Assembly (NCBI GenBank): GCA_036375995.1
Contig: DASVBE010000015.1
Coordinates: 1-56,465, forward strand
From: DASVBE01 sp036375995
GTDB lineage: Bacteria > Actinomycetota > Actinomycetes > Streptosporangiales > Streptosporangiaceae
DNA: 56,465 bases
Reading direction: 5' to 3'
The notes below the pieces were generated by a model. It had not been told where the DNA came from, ran no database searches, and worked only from the letters and a program-made list of their open reading frames with translations. A program made the translations under genes and the position numbers. This document shows, one piece after another, positions 48,027-56,166 of the stretch. Numbering within the stretch: position 1 is the first letter of the stretch; each line of letters begins with the position of its first letter.

Positions 48027-48052
48027 GGTCCTGGACCAAGGACTAACGTCCC
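48027..48052. promoter_or_regulatory. Dyads upstream of the secreted-protein gene, one DosR-box-like
   Basis: GGTCC-T-GGACC (48027-48037) is a perfect dyad. Next to it AGGACTAACGTCCC (48039-48052) matches the DevR/DosR box GGGACTWWAGTCCC at 12 of 14 positions by eye. It lies about 210 bases before the start codon and 73 bases before the folded leader, a sensible activator position. No devR gene is in the window. Confidence 0.4.
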
Positions 48053-48124
48053 TTGCTTCTGGGCTCTGGCGGCCGGAGAACAGAGACAGAGGCGAGGTTA
48101 TTCATAAGATGACGCCGCCACCCA

Positions 48125-48253
48125 CCGGATCTGGTTAACCGGTGCAACGGCCCCCTGGCTGCTATGCCACGAGGGAAAGGCCCGGAACCGGGCGCGGAGC
48201 CGCTGCTTACACCAGTCCGGCGCACACCCGGTCCTGGGCTGCTCGGCAGGAGG
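48125..48253 (+). ncRNA. Structured 5' leader, candidate riboswitch
   Basis: A closing helix of ten pairs, CCGGA-(T)-CTGGT (48125-48135) with ACCAG-TCCGG (48211-48220), bounds a 96-base domain. Inside, GGCC/GGCC, CCCT/AGGG and GGC/GCC stack into an arm (48149-48182) with AAA and ACG internal loops; GCCCGG-AA-CCGGGC (48180-48193) competes with its base. Downstream, TCCTG (48232-48236) pairs with CAGGA (48247-48251), covering the AGGAGG ribosome site (48248-48253) of the secreted-protein gene. This is the layout of a translational riboswitch. I cannot match it to a known class; c-di-AMP leaders of cell-wall hydrolases are a functional analogy only. Confidence 0.5.
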
Positions 48254-48261
48254 TCTTGTCG

Positions 48262-49605
48262 ATGCGCAAGTTCCATAGCGCGCTCTTCGCCGCGGCCGCG
48301 GCGGGTACCGCGCTAACTACGCTATTCCTGACGGCGCCCGCCACCGCTGCGGTGGCCGCCGCCCCGTCCGTCGGGCCGACGACGTACACCACAACCCAGA
48401 CGGGATACAACGTAACGGGCCGGTGGTTCCGGTACGTGTCCACCACGGTGACCATCCCGGCGGCCGGTCATGGATTCCGGGCCGACGGCGGCCTGATGAC
48501 CGTGGCCCTGGGGAATACCGTCAAGGACCACGTCCGCGCGGTCATCCAGGTGAAGCCCGGCGGCGGCTACGGCTCCGTGCAATACGGCAGCGGCCAGCAG
48601 GTCAATCCGTTTGCGCTCAGCCCGCACGTCGGTGACAAGGTGGCGGTCAGCATCTACTACGACCGTCACGGCCACGATCTGTTCACCGCCACCGATCTCA
48701 CCCAGGGCGTCTCCAGGATCGCCGGGATGACCGTGGGCACCGTCGCGTACAACCAGGTGTCGCTGCTGGACAACCTGGGGGTCAACACGGAGCCCCCGAT
48801 CACCGACATCCAGACGTGGTCGCTAGCCAGCACCCGGCTGACCACGATCAGGGGTTACCACGGCACCCTGTTTGGCCCATGGGCGACCACCCCGCTCGTT
48901 GCCACCAGCTCCGGCACCCCGGCCGGCCGGCTGATCGCCGACACGTCCGGCCTGTCGAACAACGGGGCGAACTTCGAGTGCTGGCTGCGGGCGCTGCCGG
49001 TGCAGCGCACCGGGGCGTTCGCCGGTTACCTGGCCACGGGGGTTCCGTTCCGGTTCGCCTCGACCATCATGACCGTGCCGAAGGCGCCAGCCACTGGCGA
49101 TCCCAGCCTGGGCACCGTCGGGCTGTTCAGCTCGCACGGCTTCGGCCCGTCCGGCTTCGTCGGGGTGAAGGCAGGCGGTGGAGCGGACAGCGTGACCTAC
49201 CACGCCCCGCACCTGCCGGGCGTGAAGCCGCTGGCGGTCAGCCCCGACCCGGGTGACCACCTGGCGGTGAGCGTCGCCTACGATCACGGCTTCCTGCGGT
49301 TCGCCGTGTTCGACCTGACCCAGCACAAGGGTGACACCGCTACCGTGCCGGTCCACTTCGCGTCCTTCGACACGGCCGCTGTGCGGGTCGTCGTCCACAA
49401 TTTCACCCACCACGGCCAGCAGTTCCCGCCGGCCCCCGAAGGCCAGTTCTGGGCGTTCAGCCACACCCAGATCGGCAGCTTCGGTGCGCACGGGACCCTG
49501 CTCGGCCCCTGGGGCACCGTCAAGCAGGTCGCTTTCGGCGCGTCCCCCTCGGTGCTCATGCACGGCCAGGACTTCACCGTCTGGCTGCATCAGCACAGTC
49601 ACTAA
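48262..49605 (+). CDS. Secreted two-repeat beta-rich protein of unknown function
   Basis: 447-residue exported protein with a Sec signal (MRKFHSALFAAAAAGTALTT then LFLTAPATAAVAAA). The mature part is two homologous repeats of about 190-200 residues. Each has an FRYVSTTVTIP / FRFASTIMTVP strand, a G-L-M/V-x-L segment, ALSPHVGDKVAVSIYYDRHG / AVSPDPGDHLAVSVAYDHG, a T-D-I-Q-T-W / G-Q-F-W-A-F strand, and GTLFGPWATT / GTLLGPWGTV ending in CWLRAL / VWLHQH. The beta-sandwich pattern is reminiscent of glutamic peptidase/concanavalin-like folds, but no catalytic pair is evident. ATG 48262 has AGGAGG eight bases upstream. It is single-gene, between a folded leader and a strong terminator. Confidence 0.82.
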   Translation: MRKFHSALFAAAAAGTALTTLFLTAPATAAVAAAPSVGPTTYTTTQTGYNVTGRWFRYVSTTVTIPAAGHGFRADGGLMTVALGNTVKDHVRAVIQVKPGGGYGSVQYGSGQQVNPFALSPHVGDKVAVSIYYDRHGHDLFTATDLTQGVSRIAGMTVGTVAYNQVSLLDNLGVNTEPPITDIQTWSLASTRLTTIRGYHGTLFGPWATTPLVATSSGTPAGRLIADTSGLSNNGANFECWLRALPVQRTGAFAGYLATGVPFRFASTIMTVPKAPATGDPSLGTVGLFSSHGFGPSGFVGVKAGGGADSVTYHAPHLPGVKPLAVSPDPGDHLAVSVAYDHGFLRFAVFDLTQHKGDTATVPVHFASFDTAAVRVVVHNFTHHGQQFPPAPEGQFWAFSHTQIGSFGAHGTLLGPWGTVKQVAFGASPSVLMHGQDFTVWLHQHSH

Positions 49606-49616
49606 CCGCCACGATC

Positions 49617-49648
49617 GTGTGCCCCCGGACGCCCGTCCGGGGGCACAC
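49617..49648 (+). terminator. Strong intrinsic terminator
   Basis: GTGTGCCCCCGGAC (49617-49630) pairs perfectly with GTCCGGGGGCACAC (49635-49648) around GCCC: 14 bp, 11 bases after the secreted-protein stop, followed by ACTTTCC. It should end the single-gene transcript. Confidence 0.85.
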
Positions 49649-49769
49649 ACTTTCCTGGTAAAGCCTGATTAAGCGGTCTCCTAATGGCCCATCATGCTAA
49701 ACCCGGCCAATCTGTTTCTGCCGGTTCCCTGGCGTACGTCACTCGTGGCAAGGGACCGCAGACCCGCCG

Positions 49770-49792
49770 GGTCAGGTCCTTGGTCCCTGACC
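49770..49792. promoter_or_regulatory. Inverted repeat upstream of the 2TM gene
   Basis: GGTCAGG (49770-49776) and CCTGACC (49786-49792) are 7-bp arms with a nine-base spacer, about 50 bases before ATG 49840. The surrounding GGGACC and GGTCC words resemble those at 48027-48052, so a common regulator is possible. The rest of the 234-base gap shows nothing else. Confidence 0.4.
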
Positions 49793-49839
49793 TCGCCTGC
49801 ACCGCGGCGGAACGGTAGGGCACGAGGAGATGATCTGCC

Positions 49840-50124
49840 ATGAACGACGAAGCAGCTGGCCAGTCCTCCCGGGAGAGGGCCGTCACGCAACTGAAGAAGC
49901 GGCGCGATTTCCGCACGCACCTCGTTGTCTACCTGCTGTTCAACGGGTTCCTGACGGTGATCTGGGCGCTCACGGACCTGCACGGGTTCTTCTGGCCGAT
50001 ATTCCTCATCGCCGGATGGGGCATCGGCCTGGTGATGAACGCGTGGGACGTCTACTGGCGGCACGAGATCACCGAAGGTGACATCCAGCACGAGATCGAG
50101 CGCGAGCGCCAGCACAGCCGGTGA
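49840..50124 (+). CDS. 2TM domain protein
   Basis: 94-residue membrane protein: a basic N-terminal helix (ERAVTQLKKRRDFRTH), two hydrophobic segments (LVVYLLFNGFLTVIWALT; FWPIFLIAGWGIGLVMNAW) joined by DLHGFF, and an acidic C-terminal helix. This is the '2TM domain' family often found fused to or beside histidine kinases; function unknown. ATG 49840 has GAGGAG at a suitable distance. It is convergent with the ABC operon. Confidence 0.85.
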   Translation: MNDEAAGQSSRERAVTQLKKRRDFRTHLVVYLLFNGFLTVIWALTDLHGFFWPIFLIAGWGIGLVMNAWDVYWRHEITEGDIQHEIERERQHSR

Positions 50125-50175
50125 CCCGGTGGGGCGGCCGGCGGCTTACCGCGCCGGCCGCCCCCAGCCCGGCGG

Positions 50176-51171
50176 CTACCGGGGACTGGCCGCCTCCAGC
50201 TCAGCGGCCGCAACGAGATGGCCGGGTTCGCATTCGGTCAGCGGGGGCGGTTCCAGCATCGGGTTCGGGCGCCCGCGGCGCGGCTGCCGCGCGGGCGGCC
50301 GGTGCCGGGGCCGGGCGGGCGGGCGGGAACCGGCTGCGGCCTGCTCCCCCGCCGCGGCAGGCGCTTCCAGCCCGGCAGACCGGGGTGACCACCGGCGATG
50401 CAGCTGGGGCACCGACTCCAGCAGCATCCTGGTGTAGGGATGCTGCGGGTTGCCGAACACCTGGACCGTCGGCCCCATCTCCGCGATGGCGCCATGGCGC
50501 AGGATGACGGTCCGGTCGCTGATGTAGTGACCGAGGGACAGGTCGTGGGTGATGAACAGCACGGCCAGCCCGGCCTGCTTGAGACCGACCAGCAGGTTGA
50601 GCACGTCGACCCGGGTAGATGCGTCCAGCATGCTGATGATCTCGTCCGCAATCAGCAGCTTGACATCCAGCAGCAGGGCCCGGGCGATGAGCAGGCGCTG
50701 CTGCTGGCCGCCGGATAGCTGATGGGGATACCGGTCCAGCACCTCACCCGGGTTCAGGGCCACCGCCTCCAGCGCCGCGTCGATCCTGGCCTCCCAGGCC
50801 CCCTGGGCGATTTTCGGGAAGTACTCCTCGCGCAGCAATTCGAAGACCCGGTCGGCCTTGTAGACCGGGTTGTAGGAGCTGTACGGGTCCTGGAAGACGC
50901 CCTGCACGTACCGGTAGTACTCATGCAGTTCCGCCCGCCCGAAGGCGGCGATGTCCTTGCCGTCGAAGAGGACCTGGCCGCTGCTGGCCGTGATCAGCCG
51001 CAGCACGATCTTGCCGAGGGTGGTCTTGCCGCTGCCGCTCTCCCCGATCAGCGTGACAACCTCTCCCGGGTTGATGCCGAAGCTGACCTGGCGCAGGGCA
51101 GGCAGGGTGCCCCCGTCGGCGTCGGCCGCCCGGAACAGCTTGGAGACCTTGTCGAGGCGCAGGGTGCTCAT
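50176..51171 (-). CDS. Opp/Dpp-type ABC transporter ATP-binding protein (second ATPase)
   Basis: 331-residue ATPase of the OppF/DppF type: Walker A GESGSGKTTLGKIV, Q-loop VQGVFQDPYSSYNPV, signature HQLSGGQQQRLLIARALLLD, Walker B LLIADEIISMLD and HDLSLGHYISDRTVIL. The C-terminal 70 residues include the OppF-type PHPYTRMLLESVP-like block and a Pro/Arg-rich low-complexity stretch before ECEPGHLVAAAE. The four-Cys motif often seen in oligopeptide ATPases is absent. It is the last gene of the operon and overlaps the first ATPase gene (ATGA). It powers uptake together with the 51168-52208 product. Confidence 0.9.
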   Translation of the reverse strand: MSTLRLDKVSKLFRAADADGGTLPALRQVSFGINPGEVVTLIGESGSGKTTLGKIVLRLITASSGQVLFDGKDIAAFGRAELHEYYRYVQGVFQDPYSSYNPVYKADRVFELLREEYFPKIAQGAWEARIDAALEAVALNPGEVLDRYPHQLSGGQQQRLLIARALLLDVKLLIADEIISMLDASTRVDVLNLLVGLKQAGLAVLFITHDLSLGHYISDRTVILRHGAIAEMGPTVQVFGNPQHPYTRMLLESVPQLHRRWSPRSAGLEAPAAAGEQAAAGSRPPARPRHRPPARQPRRGRPNPMLEPPPLTECEPGHLVAAAELEAASPR

Positions 51172-52208
51172 GACGTAACCTCCTGGACGGCCGGTGCCGT
51201 ACGTGATTCCGGTGCGCAGGCCGCGGCCGGGACGGCCGGAACCGCGGGGATGTCACGGCCTGCGGCGTTCCAGCAGGCCACGAAGTGGCCGGGGGCTACT
51301 TCTGCGAAGGGCGGCTGCTCCCGGCACTGGCTGGCGGCGAGCGGGCAGCGGGCGGCGAACCGGCATCCGGCCGGAGGGTCCGCCAGCGATGGCGGCCGGC
51401 CGGGGATGCCGGTCAGCCGGGTCTGCTCATGGCGCACCCCGACCTCCGGCAGTGAGGCCAGCAGGGCCCGGGTGTAAGGATGCCGCGGGGCGCTGATGAT
51501 GCTGGCGGTGTCCGCCTTCTCCGCCAGCCGCCCGGCGTACATGATCATGATGGTGTCGGCGACCTGGGCCAGGATCGACAGGTCGTGGGTGATGGTGATC
51601 ACGCTCCGCACATACGTCCGGTCACGGAACTCCATGAGCAATTCCCCGACGGCCCGCTGGGTGGAGACATCCAGGGCGGAGGTGATCTCGTCGGCGATCA
51701 GCAGCGACGGGTTCAGCAGCGTGGACAGGACGAGGGTGACCCGCTGGCGCATCCCCCCGGACAGCTCGAACGGATACCGGCTGAGCACCTCGTCGCTGAG
51801 GCCAACCAGGGCGATGCGCCGCCGCATCTCCTCCGCCACGCTCGAGTAGCGCACGTCGTGGCAGCCGAGCAGATCGGCGATGATCTTGCTGATCTTGCGG
51901 GTGGGGTTGAGCGCGCTCATGGCGTACTGCGGGACGAGCGAGATGTCTCTCATCCGGTGCGGCCGCATCGCCTTGCCGTTGCTGATCGGGAGCTCTTCGC
52001 CGTCCAGCAGGACGCGGCCGCTGAGCTGCTTCATCCGGCCGTCCAGGGCGATGAGGCTGGTGCCGAGGGTGGTCTTCCCGCAGCCGGACTCACCGGCCAG
52101 GCCCATGATCTCCCCGTCGGCGACGGTGAACGTGACGCCGTCGACGGCGCAGCAGTCGCCGGCCAGGGTGCGGTAGGCAATGGACAGGTTCTCGACTCTG
52201 ACGCTCAT
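51168..52208 (-). CDS. Opp/Dpp-type ABC transporter ATP-binding protein (first ATPase)
   Basis: 346-residue OppD/DppD-type ATPase: Walker A AGESGCGKTTLGTSL, Q-loop LVPQYAMSALNPTRKI, signature FELSGGMRQRVTLVLSTLL, Walker B LLIADEITSALD, HDLSILAQVAD and the C-terminal substrate-transporter block CRFAARCPLAASQC with the typical Cys residues. ATG 52208 overlaps the permease stop (ATGA) and its stop overlaps the second ATPase (ATGA). The longer upstream frame is not used. Confidence 0.92.
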   Translation of the reverse strand: MSVRVENLSIAYRTLAGDCCAVDGVTFTVADGEIMGLAGESGCGKTTLGTSLIALDGRMKQLSGRVLLDGEELPISNGKAMRPHRMRDISLVPQYAMSALNPTRKISKIIADLLGCHDVRYSSVAEEMRRRIALVGLSDEVLSRYPFELSGGMRQRVTLVLSTLLNPSLLIADEITSALDVSTQRAVGELLMEFRDRTYVRSVITITHDLSILAQVADTIMIMYAGRLAEKADTASIISAPRHPYTRALLASLPEVGVRHEQTRLTGIPGRPPSLADPPAGCRFAARCPLAASQCREQPPFAEVAPGHFVACWNAAGRDIPAVPAVPAAACAPESRTAPAVQEVTS

Positions 52209-53200
52209 TGCTGCCTCAGCTTCGGGTTGAAGACCTCGTCGAGGCCCACGTTGGCGATCAGCAGGGCGGCGACCATCCCGGTGAGGGCCACGCCGGGCGT
52301 GACGAACCACCACCACATGTGCAGCTGGAGCGCGCTCCACAGCATGGCCTGGTTCATCATCGTGCCCAGCGAGATGCTGTCCGTCGGTCCCAGCCCGAGG
52401 AAGTCGTAGCTGGCCGCCAGCAGCATGGAGCTGCCGAACAGCAGCACGACCACGAGGAACAGGTAGGAGGCCATGTTCGGGGCGATTTCCCGGATCACGA
52501 TGCTGGCCGGCCGTTTGCCGGACAGCCGGGCCAGGTCCACGAAGTCACGCGACCGCAGGCTGAACGTCTGGGCCCGGACCGCCCTGGCCACCCACGGCCA
52601 GGTGGTCAGCCCGATGAACACCCCTTCGAACACGGCGCCCCGGGTCCGCAGGTAGGCGCCGATCACGATCAGCAGCACCAGGGACGGGATCATCACCATG
52701 ATGTTGGTGAGCATCTGCAGGATCTCGTCCAGCCAGCCGCCCCGGTATCCGGCGGTGAAGCCCAGCGCCATGCCCACCAGAGCGGCGCTGACCGCACCCA
52801 GCGCGCCAACCAGGTAGCTTGCCCGCAGGCCGATGGCCAGCTGCGCGAAGACATCGTGACCGAAGTAATCGGTACCGAGCCAGTGCGCCACCGAGGGCGG
52901 CTGGTGCGGCAGGAAGTACTCCGCAGTGCCGTGCGGTGAGATCACCGGGAAGAAGATCGCGCCGAGGACGAACAGCAGTTCCAGGCTGACGCCGAACAGC
53001 AGTTTCTTGTTCCGCACCGCGTAGACCAGGAACTCGCGCCGCCGCCGGGGCCGCACCACGGACCCGGCCGCCAGGCCGCCCGAGACTATGGCGAGCGGGC
53101 CGGCGGCTCCCGCCTCCGGGCCGGCTGGCGTCACGGCCGGGCCGGGCCCGGCCGGGGCGCCAGCCGGAACGGCCGGATGGCGGATGGATGACCCGCTCAT
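52205..53200 (-). CDS. ABC transporter permease, OppC/DppC type
   Basis: 331-residue permease with a long Pro/Ala-rich cytoplasmic N terminus, then six hydrophobic segments. The GTDYFGHDVFAQLAIGLRAS block before segment two and the EAA loop DLARLSGKRPASIVIREIAPN are characteristic of DppC-type subunits. The end WWWFVTPGVALTGMVAALLI, then NVGLDEVFNPKLRQQ matches the group transporting oligosaccharides or peptides. Overlaps on both sides by ATGA. Confidence 0.9.
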   Translation of the reverse strand: MSGSSIRHPAVPAGAPAGPGPAVTPAGPEAGAAGPLAIVSGGLAAGSVVRPRRRREFLVYAVRNKKLLFGVSLELLFVLGAIFFPVISPHGTAEYFLPHQPPSVAHWLGTDYFGHDVFAQLAIGLRASYLVGALGAVSAALVGMALGFTAGYRGGWLDEILQMLTNIMVMIPSLVLLIVIGAYLRTRGAVFEGVFIGLTTWPWVARAVRAQTFSLRSRDFVDLARLSGKRPASIVIREIAPNMASYLFLVVVLLFGSSMLLAASYDFLGLGPTDSISLGTMMNQAMLWSALQLHMWWWFVTPGVALTGMVAALLIANVGLDEVFNPKLRQQ

Positions 53201-54189
53201 GCCGTCACCCCCTGCATGCTGAGCCGGGTCCGCGGATCCACGGCAAGGTAGATGAGATCGATGACGAAGTTGGCGATCAGCACTCCCAGGACGATGAAGA
53301 TGAAGATGCCCTGGAGCAGGAAGTAGTCCTGATTGGAGATCGCGTTGTAGATCAGCAGGCCCAGCCCGGGGTAATGGAAGGCGATCTCGGCCACGATGTT
53401 GCCGCCGATGACCACGCCGAGGGCCAGGGCCAGGCCGGAAAGCTGGGGCAGCGACGCGTTGCGGTAGGCGTACCGGCGGACCAGCCGTTCGCTGCCGCCG
53501 AGCGCCCGCAGGTAGCGTGAGCTGTCGTTCTCCAGCTCGTAGATCACCAGGTTGCGCATGCCGATGGCCCAGCCGCCGAGACTGACCAGGAACACGGTCA
53601 GGAACGGCAGGACCCAGTGGTAGACCAGGCTGGAGACGAAAGCCCAGGAGAAGGCCGGCAGCAGGCCCTGGTCGTAACCGCCGGAGACCGGGAACAGGTG
53701 GAACAGCTCGCCGAGCACGAACGGTATCGCCAGGGCGAGCCACGGGTACGGCGTGGCCTGGAACAGGTAGCCCAGCGGCAGCACGGTGTTGTCCAGCACC
53801 TTCCGCCGGGCGGCCAGCGCGCCGAGCCGGTTGCCGGCCAGGTAGGCCAGCACAATGGCCGGTACGAGCAGCGCCAGGGTGTACGGGGCGGCGCTCCAGA
53901 TGAGCGTGGTGACCCGGGCGGGGAAGTCGTAGACGCTGACCCCCAGGTCGCCATGCACCAGGCCGACCCAGAAGTGCCAGTACTGCTGCCACAGCGGCAG
54001 GTTGGTGCCGAAGGCCTCGGACATCGTCCGGTACAGCGGTGCGTACCCGCTCGGCTGCAGCTGGAATTTCGAGAGGTAGAGCTGGACCGGGTCCCCGGGC
54101 ATCAGGTGCGGGATACCCCAGTCGATGGTCGCGCCGACGAAGAACGTCAGCACGTAGGTGAGTATTTTCCGGCTCAGGTAGCGTCGCAC
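53197..54189 (-). CDS. ABC transporter permease, OppB/DppB type
   Basis: 330-residue permease: RRYLSRKILTYVLTFFVGAT, PHLMPGDPVQLYLSK, GDLGVSVYDFPARVTTLIWS, the EAA loop YLRALGGSERLVRRYAYRNA and FHYPGLGLLIYNAISNQDYF. The start is GTG 54189 with GGGAG eight bases upstream; a longer frame to 54255 runs through the intergenic hairpin and is rejected. The IGMRNLVIYELENDSSRYL form is closer to glycan/cello-oligosaccharide permeases than to classical dipeptide permeases (family impression, not proven). Confidence 0.9.
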   Translation of the reverse strand: MRRYLSRKILTYVLTFFVGATIDWGIPHLMPGDPVQLYLSKFQLQPSGYAPLYRTMSEAFGTNLPLWQQYWHFWVGLVHGDLGVSVYDFPARVTTLIWSAAPYTLALLVPAIVLAYLAGNRLGALAARRKVLDNTVLPLGYLFQATPYPWLALAIPFVLGELFHLFPVSGGYDQGLLPAFSWAFVSSLVYHWVLPFLTVFLVSLGGWAIGMRNLVIYELENDSSRYLRALGGSERLVRRYAYRNASLPQLSGLALALGVVIGGNIVAEIAFHYPGLGLLIYNAISNQDYFLLQGIFIFIVLGVLIANFVIDLIYLAVDPRTRLSMQGVTA

Positions 54190-54216
54190 TGCCCTGCTCC
54201 CTTGAACGTGCCCGGG

Positions 54217-54263
54217 GCGGATCCGTGGCCCGCGGCGCCTGCCCGGCCGGGCCACGGATCCGC
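54217..54263 (-). other. Intercistronic 15-bp hairpin in the ABC operon
   Basis: GCGGATCCGTGGCCC (54217-54231) pairs perfectly with GGGCCACGGATCCGC (54249-54263); loop 17 bases. It lies between the binding-protein gene and the first permease gene. Such hairpins protect the upstream mRNA or partly terminate, so the binding protein is made in excess (as known for malE-malF). No T-tract follows on the minus strand, which favours a processing or stability role. Confidence 0.8.
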
Positions 54264-54311
54264 TCAGCTATTCAGCTATCTGCGATGTGCTCGGCAGGTG
54301 CCGCGAGGCGG

Positions 54312-56075
54312 TCACGAGCTGGCCTTCGGGGCGGGCTGAAGGGCCGCGAGCGCGTAGACGGAGGTCATGGCGCCGAGGTAGCCGCCCCACATGACGGGCG
54401 TGTTCTGGTTGGGGGTGCCGGATGCTGCATAGCCGGCCCAGTACTTGGTGTTGCCCTGGAACCAGGCGCCGTTGTACCAGACCGGGATCTGCGGCAGATC
54501 CTGGAGGAAGTGCTTCTCCAGCTGGCTGTAGAGCGACTTCAGCGTGGCGGTGTCGGTCACCGGGGTGACTCCGGCCTGCTGCACCAGCTTCCAGGCCGCG
54601 GGCGAGCTGAACCGCGACCAGTTGAGCTGGGCCGTCTGCTGCTTGGCGATCGGCAGGTTGTAGACCCGCTGGAAGTAGGTCCACGGTGTGGAGTCCAGGC
54701 TGGCGTTGTTGTCCAGCGCCAGGTCGAAGTTGCCGTTGGTCAGGTCCGCGGTCCGCGCCGGGTACTGCGGGAAGGTCGCCGTGCAGTGGATGCCGACCGC
54801 CTTCAGCTGCTCGGCGATGACCTGAGCGCTGGCCATCCAGTCGGTCCAGCCCTGCGGGACCTCGAGCGTGATGTTCTGCCCCTGGTAACCCGACTTGGCC
54901 AGGAACTGCTTGGCCAGCGCCGGATCGTACTTGAAGCCGTACTGGCTGACCACGCTCTGGTCGATGTAGGACTTCAGGTTGGGCAGCAGCCCGGTCGGGT
55001 TGGCCGCCGCCACGAGGCCGCCGTAGACCGTGCTGACGATCTGCTGCGGGTTGATCGCGTAGGCGATGGCCTTGCGGAAGTTGAGGTTGCTCATCGGCGC
55101 CCGGGTGGTGTTCGGCTCCAGCCACACGGTGTTGGCCGACAGCATGTACGGCGCCTTGGTGAAGAAGGTCTTGAAGCCGTAGCCGGCGTTCCCGCCCAGC
55201 CCGCTGACCAGCTCGTTGATGCCGGGCAGGAAGTTGTTGCTCCAGTCGATCTGGCCCGCGCTGAGCGAGGACAGCACCACGTTGTTGGACCCGTTGAGGA
55301 TGTCCACGAGGTACTTGAACTTGAAGCTCAGGCCGAGCTGCTTGATCGCCCACCAGTCCGGGTTGGTCTTGTAGGCGACCTCGGTGGAGTTGTGCGCGGC
55401 GAGCGTCATCGGGCCGGTGCCGACCGGCTTCGTGTTCGCCCCGGTGATCTGGCCGGACGCGGACATCTTGGACCAGATGTGCTGCGGCACGACCGGCGCC
55501 CGCCACAGGAACGCCTGCCATTCGGAGTAGCCCGGCGTACCGCGGAAGGTGACCGTTACCGTATTGCCCGCCGCGGTGGCGCTCTTCACGGTCGCGACGT
55601 TGGAGTGGTAGGGGTCGGACATGTTCGTGCGGGCCAGATTGATGGAATAGGCGACGTCAGCCCCGCTGAATGGCGTCCCATCAGTCCAGGTAACGCCGTC
55701 GCGGACCGTCATGGTGTAAGTGTGACCGTGCCACTCGCCGCTGGTCGCCAGCCAGGGCCGGTAATTGTTCTGGATCGGGTCGTACAGGAACAGCGGCTCG
55801 TAGACCAGTCCCTGCGTGCCCGTCGCGTAGTTGCCCAGGTTGAACGGGTTCCAGTTGGACGGGGGTGTATAGGCCGTGCCGCTGGTATACAGCGTCTGGC
55901 TGCGCGGGAAGCCGGCCAGCCCGGCTGTCGACCCCGATGATGACGGGCCCGGGGACGCGTTGTTCCCCGACGACCCGGAGCAGGCCGCGGTGGCGGCCAG
56001 CAGGGCAACCGTTGCCGCGGCAATGATCCCCTTGCCGGCCCGCCTTACCGATGTTGTATTTATCATGCTATTCAC
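54312..56075 (-). CDS. ABC transporter substrate-binding lipoprotein (SBP family 5)
   Basis: 587-residue extracellular solute-binding protein. Lipoprotein signal: RRAGKGII, hydrophobic core, LLAATAAC with the lipid-anchored Cys32, then a Ser/Gly linker. The family 5 body shows NWNPFNLGNYATGTQGLVYE, LFLYDPIQNNYRPWLA, MTVRDGVTWTDGTPFSGADV and FRKAIAYAINPQQIV. The WNPFN opening resembles cellobiose/beta-mannoside binding proteins of this family, so an oligosaccharide is the preferred guess over peptides. The start is GTG 56075 with GGAGG seven bases upstream rather than ATG 56066. First gene of the import operon; it would be processed by an LspA such as that at 21.2 kb. Confidence 0.92.
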   Translation of the reverse strand: MNSMINTTSVRRAGKGIIAAATVALLAATAACSGSSGNNASPGPSSSGSTAGLAGFPRSQTLYTSGTAYTPPSNWNPFNLGNYATGTQGLVYEPLFLYDPIQNNYRPWLATSGEWHGHTYTMTVRDGVTWTDGTPFSGADVAYSINLARTNMSDPYHSNVATVKSATAAGNTVTVTFRGTPGYSEWQAFLWRAPVVPQHIWSKMSASGQITGANTKPVGTGPMTLAAHNSTEVAYKTNPDWWAIKQLGLSFKFKYLVDILNGSNNVVLSSLSAGQIDWSNNFLPGINELVSGLGGNAGYGFKTFFTKAPYMLSANTVWLEPNTTRAPMSNLNFRKAIAYAINPQQIVSTVYGGLVAAANPTGLLPNLKSYIDQSVVSQYGFKYDPALAKQFLAKSGYQGQNITLEVPQGWTDWMASAQVIAEQLKAVGIHCTATFPQYPARTADLTNGNFDLALDNNASLDSTPWTYFQRVYNLPIAKQQTAQLNWSRFSSPAAWKLVQQAGVTPVTDTATLKSLYSQLEKHFLQDLPQIPVWYNGAWFQGNTKYWAGYAASGTPNQNTPVMWGGYLGAMTSVYALAALQPAPKASS

Positions 56076-56140
56076 CGCTCTTACCTCCTCGGCTGCATGA
56101 CCATTTACTTTCTTGTGTGAGGCCGTAGTTCACCAGCTGG

Positions 56141-56166
56141 CTGGCATATGCCAGTCATGGCCATGA
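56141..56166. promoter_or_regulatory. Two adjacent palindromes upstream of the ABC operon
   Basis: CTGGCATATGCCAG (56141-56154) is a perfect 14-bp palindrome, followed directly by TCATGGCCATGA (56155-56166), a perfect 12-bp palindrome. They lie 66-91 bases before the binding-protein start codon. A regulator operator (LacI or GntR type) is likely; which regulator is unknown. The rest of 56167-56313 shows nothing clear. Confidence 0.6.
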
